DNA from: Bacillota bacterium | Lineage (GTDB): Bacteria; Bacillota; Clostridia; Lachnospirales; Lachnospiraceae | Length of the DNA: 64,000 bases | Assembly: GCA_023395555.1 (NCBI GenBank) | Contig: JAEWYQ010000019.1 | Location: 28,789-92,788 of the forward strand | Direction of reading: 5' to 3' | Shown: positions 35,896 to 44,040 of the stretch, piece after piece | Numbering within the stretch: position 1 is the first letter of the stretch | Layout of the letters: each line of letters begins with the position of its first letter | The notes under the pieces: model-generated | Database searches by the model: none | What the model was told of the DNA's origin: nothing | Seen by the model: only the letters and a program-made list of their open reading frames with translations | Translations under genes and position numbers: made by a program

Positions 35896-37476
35896 ATGTC
35901 CTATAAGGCATTATATAGAAAGTTCCGCCCGGATCATTTTTCTGACGTCAAAGGGCAGGAACATATTGTTACTACTTTAAAAAATCAGATCATGGCAGGA
36001 AGAATCGGGCATGCCTACCTGTTCTGCGGTACCAGGGGTACCGGTAAGACCACCGTGGCCAGGCTGCTTGCCAAAGTTGTGAACTGTGAGCATCCCGCCG
36101 ACGGCAACCCCTGTAACGAATGTCGGATGTGTAAGGGGATTTCGGCCCAGACCTCAATGAATGTCATCGAGATCGATGCGGCTTCCAATAACGGTGTGGA
36201 TAATGTCAGGGAGATTGTGGAGGAGGTCAGGTATTCTCCAACGGAGGGGAAATATAAGGTATATATTATTGATGAGGTCCATATGCTTTCGGCTGGAGCC
36301 TTTAACGCCCTGTTGAAGACCATTGAAGAGCCTCCCTCCTATGTTATCTTTATTTTGGCAACCACCGAGGTTCATAAAATTCCGGTGACCATCCTATCCA
36401 GGTGTCAAAGGTATGATTTTAAAAGAATAACCATAGATATTATAGTGGACCTTCTGGCTGAGCTTATGAGAGAAGAGAATATTGAGGTAGAGGAAAAGGC
36501 CCTGCGTTATGTAGCGCGAATGGCGGACGGCTCCATGCGGGATGCCTTAAGCCTGCTTGACCAGTGCATCTCTTTCTACCTTGGCAAGAAGCTCACCTAT
36601 GATAATGTGCTGGAAGTGTTGGGGGCAGTAGATACCTCGGTCTTTGGTAAAATGCTGGACAGTATCCGAAAGCAGGAGGTGCCCTCCTGCATCAAGCTGC
36701 TGGAAGAGATTGAAAGCAGCGGCAGGGAGCTGGGCCAGTTTACCGTAGATTTTATCTGGTATCTGCGGAATCTGCTGCTGATCAAGACCACAGAGGATAT
36801 TTCGGATATGGTGATTGAGATTTCCTCGGAGAACCTGGAGCTGCTGCAGCAGGAAGCGAGAACGATAGAAGGAGGCACCCTCATAAGATATATCCGTGTC
36901 TTCTCGGAGCTGTCCAACCAGATCCGTTATGCCTCCAGAAAGCGGGTATTGATTGAAATTGCATTGATTAAGCTGTGTAAACCGGAGATGGAGGTCAATC
37001 TGGATTCTCTCATAAGCCGGATTAAAATATTGGAAGAGAAGCTGAAGAACGGTATACCGGCAGGAGCCGTACAGGAAGTATCCCGTGTCCGAACCGGTGC
37101 CGAAGAAGCCCCCCGGCCCCCGAAGCAGCCGGAGGTTCTTCCGGAAGCATTGCCGGAGGACATTAAACAGGCGGCAGCGAACTGGAAGAGTATCATTAAT
37201 CAGGTTGCCAGAAAGGCGCCCGCCCTTGCAACTGTTCTCCAGGGAGCAACCCTCAGTGTGGATGGAGGAAAGGGCTTGCAGATCGTAGTCACAGAGGTTC
37301 TGGATAAGGAAATGATCGACCGGGAGACCCATCTGCAGCTGATTAAAGAGACTCTGGAGCAGTCGGTTCATAAACAAATAGCGGTGAGTGTGCGGTATCT
37401 GGACCGGAACAAGGAGAGAATGGAAGAGGTGCCGGATCTGTCGCGGCTGATTAATATGCCGATTGAGTACGAGTAA
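35896..37476 (+). CDS. dnaX: DNA polymerase III gamma/tau subunit
   Basis: A 526-residue clamp-loader ATPase. It starts MSYKALYRKFRPDHFSDVKG. Walker A is GTRGTGKTT, the zinc-binding cysteines follow (CEHPADGNPCNECRMC), Walker B is IIDEVH, and the SRC sensor (LSRCQRYDF) is intact. The C-terminal third is variable. It loads the sliding clamp at the replication fork. Upstream spacing and GAAAGGGG support the ATG. ybaB follows after 165 bases, in which I see no RNA gene. Confidence 0.97.
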   Translation: MSYKALYRKFRPDHFSDVKGQEHIVTTLKNQIMAGRIGHAYLFCGTRGTGKTTVARLLAKVVNCEHPADGNPCNECRMCKGISAQTSMNVIEIDAASNNGVDNVREIVEEVRYSPTEGKYKVYIIDEVHMLSAGAFNALLKTIEEPPSYVIFILATTEVHKIPVTILSRCQRYDFKRITIDIIVDLLAELMREENIEVEEKALRYVARMADGSMRDALSLLDQCISFYLGKKLTYDNVLEVLGAVDTSVFGKMLDSIRKQEVPSCIKLLEEIESSGRELGQFTVDFIWYLRNLLLIKTTEDISDMVIEISSENLELLQQEARTIEGGTLIRYIRVFSELSNQIRYASRKRVLIEIALIKLCKPEMEVNLDSLISRIKILEEKLKNGIPAGAVQEVSRVRTGAEEAPRPPKQPEVLPEALPEDIKQAAANWKSIINQVARKAPALATVLQGATLSVDGGKGLQIVVTEVLDKEMIDRETHLQLIKETLEQSVHKQIAVSVRYLDRNKERMEEVPDLSRLINMPIEYE

Positions 37477-37641
37477 GAACAACTGCACTGCATTTATAGG
37501 GCAGATATCAATTACAGGGATATGTATTTCGTTGCTGTAATACGAGTAATCCAGCTGGTAACAGGCGCAAAGCCGATTATAAATAAACCATGAAAACAGG
37601 AAAAAGGGCACCGGAGTATGTGTCCGGGAAAGGAGTATACA

Positions 37642-37995
37642 ATGGCAAAAAGAGGAGGATTTCCGGGCGGAGGCGTTCCGGGAAATATGGGCAATCTGAT
37701 GAAGCAGGCTCAAAGAATGCAGAAGCAGATGGAGGAAAAGACCAAGGAACTGGAAGAAAAGGAGTGGGAAGCCAGTGCAGGCGGCGGTGCCGTAACCGTG
37801 AAGGTCTCCGGCAAGAAGGAGATTGTTTCCGTGAAGCTGAGCAAGGAAGTGGTTGATCCCGACGATATTGAGATGCTGGAGGATCTGATCGTAGCAGCAG
37901 CGAATGAGGCGCTTCGTGAGATGGAGGAGGAATCCTCTGCCGTTATGGGGCAGGTTACAGGCGGACTTGGCGGACTTGGAGGCTTTCCCTTCTAG
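37642..37995 (+). CDS. ybaB: YbaB/EbfC nucleoid-associated protein
   Basis: A 117-residue DNA-binding protein. It has the family helix [20 protein letters not shown] and the strands [18 protein letters not shown], with Gly-rich ends. AAAGGAG six bases before ATG 37642 sets the start, eight codons inside the longest frame. It usually sits between dnaX and recR; here recR is separated from it by an inverted fic gene. Confidence 0.95.
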   Translation: MAKRGGFPGGGVPGNMGNLMKQAQRMQKQMEEKTKELEEKEWEASAGGGAVTVKVSGKKEIVSVKLSKEVVDPDDIEMLEDLIVAAANEALREMEEESSAVMGQVTGGLGGLGGFPF

Positions 37996-37999
37996 TAAT

Positions 38000-38039
38000 A
38001 TAAATGGCAGCAGTGAATAATAGTACTGCTGCCATTTAT
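38000..38039. terminator. Hairpin between ybaB and fic
   Basis: A perfect 15-bp stem (ATAAATGGCAGCAGT/ACTGCTGCCATTTAT) with a ten-base loop. It lies between convergent genes and would stop dnaX-ybaB transcription before fic. Confidence 0.7.
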
Positions 38040-38081
38040 CTCATTTACCAAACAGATCGGCCTTTCTATTAGAAGCATAGC

Positions 38082-38837
38082 CTACAGCCTGAGCAATCTG
38101 CAATAATCACGCTCGGTTTCGATAACACATTCTGCGATTAACTGTGAAAAAGGATCGATATTATCCTGCATTCTTGATAAGGCCAAAGCATTAATATAAT
38201 CATTTTTCAAAACCGGAGGGATAGAAACAACACCGTATCCGGTGTTTACAAGAATCAAATTCATTAATAACCTTGCAGTACGGCCATTCCCATCCACAAA
38301 GGGATGGATATCAACGAACCGCCTATGAGCCATTGCTGCCAGCTCAATGGGATGCAGGGTTCTCTTTGAGGCTTGAAGCAGATCAGTAAGATGCTTCATT
38401 AACCGAGGTACTTCTTCCGGTGATGGCGGTATATATTCGGTTCCGGAAATGTAGACCTGAATTGTCCGGTACTGGCCGGCAAGATCGGCATCCACCTTCT
38501 GATAAAAGAGCTTATGCAGTTTTTTAATCACTTCTTCTGTAACAGTCATATCCTGTTGCCGCGCCAGTTCAAGCATGAAATTATAGGCGTCCCCGTGTCC
38601 CATGGCTTCATAACAATCCCGGATGGGTTTTCCGCCCACGGTAATGCCATCCTCCAGAAGTATCTTTGTTTCGGAAAGGGTCAGTGTATTCCCCTCCAGG
38701 GCATTGCTGCTGTAGGTAAAACCAATACGAAAGTAGTTATCCAGAGATTTCAGTTCTGCATCTGCAAGGGGCCTTGCAGCGGCTATCTTCGCTTTGTAGG
38801 AATCGGCTTTCTGTAAAAGCTCTTGTAATGTTGTCAT
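38082..38837 (-). CDS. Fic family protein (AMP transferase) with N-terminal inhibitory motif
   Basis: A 251-residue Fic protein. The catalytic motif HPFVDGNGRTAR is canonical. A class II-type inhibitory motif (SNALEGN, S-x3-E-G) lies near residue 43 before the Fic core, so the protein should be self-restrained. Fic enzymes modify target proteins with AMP or related groups; the target here is unknown, and no separate antitoxin gene is seen. GGGGAGGA precedes the ATG. Its placement on the opposite strand between ybaB and recR suggests insertion into a core operon. Confidence 0.93.
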   Translation of the reverse strand: MTTLQELLQKADSYKAKIAAARPLADAELKSLDNYFRIGFTYSSNALEGNTLTLSETKILLEDGITVGGKPIRDCYEAMGHGDAYNFMLELARQQDMTVTEEVIKKLHKLFYQKVDADLAGQYRTIQVYISGTEYIPPSPEEVPRLMKHLTDLLQASKRTLHPIELAAMAHRRFVDIHPFVDGNGRTARLLMNLILVNTGYGVVSIPPVLKNDYINALALSRMQDNIDPFSQLIAECVIETERDYCRLLRL

Positions 38838-39038
38838 GGCTCGTCCTCCCCTCTATTAGGTTTATTATATGATTTTTTATACATAAAAATCAAGTACATA
38901 AAATGAAGTGCTGCGTCTTGTGATAATTACATTATCATGGAAAGTTATAACCATCACGATAAACTATAAATTCATAAAACGCTTGAAAACAGGCGCTTGA
39001 TAAGGTATGATTAAGCAAGACAAAAGGAGCGAAAACCA

Positions 39039-39635
39039 ATGGATTATTACAGCAGGCAAATCAGTAAATTAATAGAGGAACTGTCCAGGCTCCCGGGTGT
39101 GGGAAGCAAGACGGCCCAGCGGCTGGCCTTTCATATCATTAATATGCCCGAGGAGCAGGTTGCCGGTCTGGCCGGCTCCATTATGGAAGCAAAGCAGAAT
39201 ATCCGCTATTGTGCGGAATGCCTGACCTTGACAGATAGAGAGCTCTGCCCCATCTGTTCCTCTCCGGGGCGCAACAAACGCCAGATCATGGTGGTAGAGA
39301 ATCCAAGGGATCTGGCCGCCTATGAAAAAACAGGCAAATACGAGGGTGTTTATCATGTGCTCCACGGTGCGATCTCTCCCATGCTGGGAATCGGCCCTGC
39401 CGATATCAAGCTGAAGGAGCTGATGCTGCGTCTCCAGGGGGATGTGGATGAGGTGATCATCGCCACGAATTCCAGTCTGGAGGGCGAGGCGACCGCCATG
39501 TATCTAAGTAAGCTCATCAAACCGGCAGGGATCAAGGTGAGCCGCATTGCCAGCGGAATACCGGTGGGCGGCGATCTGGAATATATTGATGAGGTGACGC
39601 TGCTCCGGGCATTTGAAGGAAGAGTGGAGCTATAA
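39039..39635 (+). CDS. recR: Recombination mediator RecR
   Basis: A 198-residue protein of recombinational repair that works with RecO/RecF to load RecA. The order is a helix-hairpin-helix ([16 protein letters not shown]), a C4 zinc finger ([16 protein letters not shown]), a Toprim domain ([19 protein letters not shown]) and the C-terminal region. AGGAG precedes the ATG by nine bases. A promoter must lie in the 200-base gap after fic, since fic runs the other way. Confidence 0.97.
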   Translation: MDYYSRQISKLIEELSRLPGVGSKTAQRLAFHIINMPEEQVAGLAGSIMEAKQNIRYCAECLTLTDRELCPICSSPGRNKRQIMVVENPRDLAAYEKTGKYEGVYHVLHGAISPMLGIGPADIKLKELMLRLQGDVDEVIIATNSSLEGEATAMYLSKLIKPAGIKVSRIASGIPVGGDLEYIDEVTLLRAFEGRVEL

Positions 39636-39639
39636 ATGT

Positions 39640-39677
39640 AAGAAGGGGTTGTGTCAGACAACCCCTTCCTGCTTTTT
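39640..39677 (+). terminator. Terminator of recR
   Basis: The stem AGAAGGGGTTGT/ACAACCCCTTCCT with loop GTCAG is followed by GCTTTTT. Confidence 0.88.
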
Positions 39678-39763
39678 GATTACATATTTCAAGTCTATTA
39701 TCTTTCCTTTGTGCTCATCAGTCTGATTTTACTCGTTCTTTGGAAGCCTGCATTAATCTCTGA

Positions 39764-40201
39764 TTAATCCCTGTCATCCTCTGTATAGGCGCTGACCTGA
39801 ATACGCACCAGCGCACGGCGCAGCAACAGCAGGGAGCCCTGGGTCTCCAGATCGGCCTCTCTGTCTTCGATCTCCTGAAGGGATCGTTCAATCTGCTCTT
39901 TATCACGCGCGGCCCGGGCGGCATCGATTTCCTCCGGCCGCTGGGCAATGCTGGTCAAAAGCGTGACGGTGCCATTTTCCACGGTGGCGATACCGCCAAA
40001 GACAGCCATCCATTCCTCCGGCCCGTCTCCCTGAGGAATAATACGCAGGATACCGTCACCCAGCACCATGGAAGCAGTCTCATGTCCGGGCAGGATGCCC
40101 GTATCTCCGTCAATACAGCGAAAGATGATCATACTGGCGCGGCGTTTGAGCTTAATTCCCCGGGGAGTGATGATTTGCAGGTAAAGTCCCTTCCTAGCCA
40201 T
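39764..40201 (-). CDS. atpC: F1 ATP synthase epsilon subunit (orphan)
   Basis: A 145-residue protein with the epsilon beta-sandwich (YLQIITPRGIKL; DGDTGILPGHETASMVLG; MAVFGGIATVENGTVTLL) and a C-terminal helical hairpin. It normally regulates ATP hydrolysis by the F1 motor. GGGGAGGTG, part of the overlapping atpD end, precedes the ATG. Only a fragment of atpD remains upstream, so the rest of this ATP synthase operon has been deleted. The gene still looks intact but probably has no partner here and no clear promoter. Confidence 0.9.
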   Translation of the reverse strand: MARKGLYLQIITPRGIKLKRRASMIIFRCIDGDTGILPGHETASMVLGDGILRIIPQGDGPEEWMAVFGGIATVENGTVTLLTSIAQRPEEIDAARAARDKEQIERSLQEIEDREADLETQGSLLLLRRALVRIQVSAYTEDDRD

Positions 40202-40205
40202 GGCT

Positions 40206-40355
40206 TCACCTCCCCGATTTGCTGAACCGGGCGACTACCTCATCGATGGTTCCGGCATTCAGGAACAGGCCCTCGGGAATGCCGTCATGCTTCCCGTCGA
40301 TAATTTCCTTGAAGCCGCGGACGGTCTCCATTACCGGGACGTATCTTCCGGGGAT
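40206..40355 (-). pseudogene. atpD: 3' remnant of ATP synthase beta subunit gene
   Basis: On the minus strand the last ~49 codons of atpD are clear: [18 protein letters not shown], then [16 protein letters not shown] and the stop at 40206, four bases before atpC. Similarity ends near 40355, where the sequence passes into an unrelated G/A-rich repeat (GGGAATGAA copies). About 90% of the gene is gone, including the catalytic P-loop. Confidence 0.88.
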
Positions 40356-40462
40356 GGATGGAAGAGGGAATGAAGGGGGAATGAAGAGAAGATATCTGCT
40401 GACAAAAAATGGTCACACCATTAAGGTACAACCATTTGCATAAATCGTATGGGAAGCGCCGC

Positions 40463-41356
40463 TTAGAGATACCGGTTGACGGCATCCATAAGCTTGGGCA
40501 TATACTTTTCTCCGAACAGGGTGACATGTCCAAGCCATTGATTAACCTGCCATAAAGCCTTCCTTTCTCCGTACCCGGGGTCAATGGGATACACCTCATG
40601 ATAGGCCCGGAAGAAATGCTCCGGCACAGGAGTGAAGAAATCAACGGTGGACAGATCGATCTCACGGTTGCCGTAATAGATGCCGCAATCGATAAGAACC
40701 AGCTGTGTTCCGTCATAAAGCAGATTTCCCGTCCAGGGGTCACCGTGCAATAGGGAGAAGGGCTGTCTGGGGCCGCAGATTTCAGGGAGTCTTCGGATCA
40801 GCTTTTCTACCGGCAGGCATTGATCATAGGTCATATTCCCGGCATCGACCGCCATTTTCATGGAAGCCCGCAGCCTTCGTTCTCCATAGAATTCCTCCCA
40901 GGTATCCATGGGGGTGTTATCCTGGTAGAAGATGCCCAGATAGCTGTGTGTTTCAAGACCGCATTTATCCCAGGTGGAACGGTGAAGGGCAGCGAGCCCC
41001 TGTCCCAGTGTCTCCCAGGCCTTCTTTGTTTCCACCGGTTTCAGATCGATGGCTTCCATAAGGAGAAGGGCGGCTCCGTCGATCATCAGAACATCTATGA
41101 TATCCGGTGTTTTCACCGGAGAATTATGCTTTATATATTTCAGCCCCCAGGCCTCCTGGGTGAACTGATCATAGGAAAAGGGGTTTGTTCCGATCTTGGC
41201 AAAGACATTCATGCCTTCCCCGATAAATACGGCCGCTTCATGCATGGCGCTGGCCGTATTTTTCCTGATATCTGTGATATGATAGCTCCTGTTCAAGTAT
41301 CTGGTGACGGACTTTTCGATATATTCATTATAGGTTCCATTGATAAGACTGCTCAT
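40463..41356 (-). CDS. Fructosamine kinase family protein
   Basis: A 297-residue kinase of the fructosamine-3-kinase/aminoglycoside phosphotransferase fold. The catalytic loop is LLHGDPWTGNLL, and the metal-binding segment is LIDCGIYYGNREIDL, where most relatives have DPA in place of DCG. Such enzymes phosphorylate sugar-amine adducts (fructosamines, ribulosamines), starting protein deglycation or Amadori-compound use. It lies just beyond the atpD breakpoint on the same strand. A plausible start is ATG 41356 behind an AGGGGGG-type site. Confidence 0.88.
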   Translation of the reverse strand: MSSLINGTYNEYIEKSVTRYLNRSYHITDIRKNTASAMHEAAVFIGEGMNVFAKIGTNPFSYDQFTQEAWGLKYIKHNSPVKTPDIIDVLMIDGAALLLMEAIDLKPVETKKAWETLGQGLAALHRSTWDKCGLETHSYLGIFYQDNTPMDTWEEFYGERRLRASMKMAVDAGNMTYDQCLPVEKLIRRLPEICGPRQPFSLLHGDPWTGNLLYDGTQLVLIDCGIYYGNREIDLSTVDFFTPVPEHFFRAYHEVYPIDPGYGERKALWQVNQWLGHVTLFGEKYMPKLMDAVNRYL

Positions 41357-41642
41357 GCTTCGCCCCCCTTAAAACAACTGAATGCTTTACTTAAGAATTA
41401 TATCATACAACAACCGGGATCTCTATGGATCATTTTATGATTTATTATGGAAAATTTGCAGATAAGATACCATTCGGTTCCTAAGCGGCATTCTGCAGAT
41501 GCCGGTGGAGGGATGAGCCCTGTTATTTCCTGCGGGCAGGCAGAAAAATGCTTTACAGGAACGGCGATCCGTACTACCATGTAGATATAGTTGTTCTCAT
41601 AATTTATATACCTGTCCGTATAGCGGTAATCTGGAGGAAAGA

Positions 41643-43646
41643 ATGAAGATCAGGATAAACAGAAACACACAAATCATAGAGGAAGGAACTAAGGCGGTAA
41701 AACATGCGGCGGGAAATCTGATCCGCGACATCCGCAAAGCATTGAAGGAAACAGAAGCTCCCGGCTGCCCTATTCATCTGGTGGAAGCTGCACAGGAAGA
41801 GGAGTGTTTCCAACTGCAGGCCTTCCCGGACCGGCTGGAGGTCCGGGCATCCGATGAGCTGGGATTTATCTACGGAATCTATGAAATCAGCCGCATCTTG
41901 CTGGGAATTGCTGATTTCTGGTTCTGGAATGACCAGCAGATCACGCCGAAGGAAGAAGTGCTGCTGCCCGAGGACTTTCAGTACCAGTCCCGGCTCTGTT
42001 CGGTCCGATTCCGCGGCTGGTTTGTCAATGACGAAGTATTGCTTCACACCTGGAGACTGGACGGCTCCAAGGATAAGTCCTGGGAGATGGTTTTTGAAGC
42101 CCTGCTGCGCTGCGGGGGCAATCTGGTGATTCCGGGAACCGACCGGAATTCGGAGCATTACCGCAGGCTGGCATCTGATATGGGGCTGTATATCACCCAT
42201 CATCATGCGGAGCCGCTGGGAGCGGAGATGTTTGCAAGGGCCTATCCCCAGCTGAATCCCTCTTACCGGGAACATCCTGACAAATTCCATCAGCTCTGGG
42301 AGGCGGCATTAGAGAAACAGAAAGGGATGAAGGTAATCTGGAATCTGGGCTTTCGCGGGCAGGGGGACTGCCCCTTCTGGGTCAATGATCCCCAGTATAA
42401 GACGGACGAAGCGCGAGGCGTCCTCATGGGCCGGTTGATCAAGATGCAGTATGATCTGGTGAAGAAAGCCGATCCCCAGGCTCTGTGCTGCACCAATCTC
42501 TATGGGGAGACGATGGAGCTTTACCAAAGGGGATGTCTGGAGCTTCCCGCAGACGTTATTAAGATATGGGCAGATAATGGCTATGGGAAAATGGTTTCCC
42601 GGAGGCAGGATAATCATAATCCAAGAATTCCGGCCATGCCGGAGCGGGGAAACCAGGAGCATAACGGTATCTATTATCATGCCTCCTTCTATGATCTCCA
42701 GACGGCGAATCATATTACCATGCTGCCCAATTCACCGGAATTCGTAAAGCGGGAGCTGAATGAGGTAATGGAATGCAATGGGGGAGATTTCTGGATCATT
42801 AACTGCTCCAATGTGAAGCCCCATGTATATATCCTGGATTTAATTGCGAAGATGTGGCGAGACGGAGCCCTGGATGTGGAAGAACACCGGAAGGATTACG
42901 TACGGCAGTACTACGGCGGGGATAATGTGGATGCGGTAACAGCCTGCCTGAAGAATTATTTCCGGTACGCTCCGGCTTATGGAAGCCGGGAGGATGAACA
43001 TGCCGGGGAGCAGTTCTCCAATCATGTGCCCAGAATGCTGATTTCCCAATATATGAGGGATGGGAAGGAACGGGCTGAGGATCTCCTTTGGGCAGTGGAA
43101 CGCACGACGCTCCGGGAGCAGATCCTCTGGTACAGAAACCTGTGCCGGGAGACGGTAAATGGGTACGGGGAATATCTTCAGCAATGTGAGAGGGCTTTTC
43201 ATGAGATATCAGACAGAGGAAGAAGCCTATTTCGGGATTCCCTTCTGCTGCAGGCCAGAATCCATAATCACTGCTATCGGGGAGCGCTCCGGGTATGTGA
43301 AAGTCTCCTGTTTGCCCTGGATACCGAATACCAGAAAGCCTTTTATGAAGCAGGAAAGGCCAGGAAGGAATATCTGGAGGCGGATGCTGCCATGCGTGCC
43401 TGTGAGCATGACCAGTGGAAGGGCTTCTATGCCAATGAATGTCTCACGGATATCAAGCAGACGGCCTGGGTGCTGGAAGGATTGATGAGCTTTGTGCGTA
43501 ATATGGGAGACGGGCCGCATTACTACCAGTGGCAGAGAGAATTCCTGTACTCGGAGGAGGACAGGAGGGTTTTGCTGATTTTAAATATGGAAAATCATTT
43601 AAAGGATCAGGAGTTATTTGAATTGATGGAAAGAAGGAACGGGTAA
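41643..43646 (+). CDS. Glycoside hydrolase family 115 (xylan alpha-1,2-glucuronidase-type)
   Basis: A 667-residue enzyme without signal peptide, so intracellular. GH115 enzymes remove glucuronic acid or 4-O-methyl-glucuronic acid side groups from xylan and xylo-oligosaccharides. Conserved stretches include FIYGIYEISRILLGIADFWF, RFRGWFVNDEVLL and the HPD-like barrel segments (WNLGFRGQGDCPFW). At 667 residues it lacks the long C-terminal domains of many GH115 proteins. GGAGGAAAG precedes the ATG. Its place ahead of sugar ABC-transporter genes suggests that substituted oligosaccharides are imported whole and trimmed inside. Confidence 0.85.
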   Translation: MKIRINRNTQIIEEGTKAVKHAAGNLIRDIRKALKETEAPGCPIHLVEAAQEEECFQLQAFPDRLEVRASDELGFIYGIYEISRILLGIADFWFWNDQQITPKEEVLLPEDFQYQSRLCSVRFRGWFVNDEVLLHTWRLDGSKDKSWEMVFEALLRCGGNLVIPGTDRNSEHYRRLASDMGLYITHHHAEPLGAEMFARAYPQLNPSYREHPDKFHQLWEAALEKQKGMKVIWNLGFRGQGDCPFWVNDPQYKTDEARGVLMGRLIKMQYDLVKKADPQALCCTNLYGETMELYQRGCLELPADVIKIWADNGYGKMVSRRQDNHNPRIPAMPERGNQEHNGIYYHASFYDLQTANHITMLPNSPEFVKRELNEVMECNGGDFWIINCSNVKPHVYILDLIAKMWRDGALDVEEHRKDYVRQYYGGDNVDAVTACLKNYFRYAPAYGSREDEHAGEQFSNHVPRMLISQYMRDGKERAEDLLWAVERTTLREQILWYRNLCRETVNGYGEYLQQCERAFHEISDRGRSLFRDSLLLQARIHNHCYRGALRVCESLLFALDTEYQKAFYEAGKARKEYLEADAAMRACEHDQWKGFYANECLTDIKQTAWVLEGLMSFVRNMGDGPHYYQWQREFLYSEEDRRVLLILNMENHLKDQELFELMERRNG

Positions 43647-43684
43647 AGAGGGGAACCAGGATAATTAAAATAAATGCAGGATTC

Positions 43685-43736
43685 AAAAAAAGATGATTCA
43701 CACCTTATGACGCATGGGGTTGGGATCATCTTTTTT
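43685..43736 (+). terminator. Terminator of the GH115 gene
   Basis: The outer stem AAAAAAGATGAT/ATCATCTTTTTT encloses a partly paired 27-base loop and provides its own T run. Confidence 0.75.
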
Positions 43737-43740
43737 GTCG

Positions 43741-43858
43741 TATAGGAAAGTTCGTTTTATACGATAAAATGCTCCGCAGGATGCACATGCCGCGCACAAG
43801 GTAGATGTTGCCTAAAGGCAACCGCGCGGCAGCACAAGAGTCCGCAGGCGGACTCCTT
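43741..43858. repeat. Nested palindromic element between GH115 and the ABC operon
   Basis: Several perfect inverted repeats follow each other: TTTTAT-ACG-ATAAAA (about 43755-43769), GCCGCGC...GCGCGGC (43789-43830) enclosing GTTGCC-TAAA-GGCAAC (43807-43822), and GAGTCCGC-AG-GCGGACTC (43838-43855). It is much richer in G+C than its surroundings. It may be a dispersed REP-like element or a structured leader. The remaining 180 bases up to the start at 44041 show no gene of their own. Confidence 0.6.
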
Positions 43859-44040
43859 ATTTAAAACACAAATTCTGCTACTTGAAATACAATTTTGGGA
43901 ATGTAAAAAATACTGATTTATTACCCGCAGGTATGATATTGCCCATATTTTTTAAATTCCTTCCAATCTATAATGGCCTCATTACCTATGTGCATATAGC
44001 ACAAAGGATAATAAGAGTGATAGGAACAAATGGAGGTTAT

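Noticed and set aside
37477..37641. Possible SRP RNA gene near dnaX
   Set aside because: The conserved SRP tetraloop and helix are not visible in this gap or in the short gap before dnaX.
36547..37713. 388-codon open frame on the minus strand
   Set aside because: It is antisense to dnaX and ybaB, and its translation has no recognisable domain.
40820..41440. 206-codon open frame on the plus strand
   Set aside because: It is antisense to the fructosamine kinase and gives no convincing protein.
41604..42290. 228-codon open frame on the minus strand
   Set aside because: It is a shadow of the GH115 gene.
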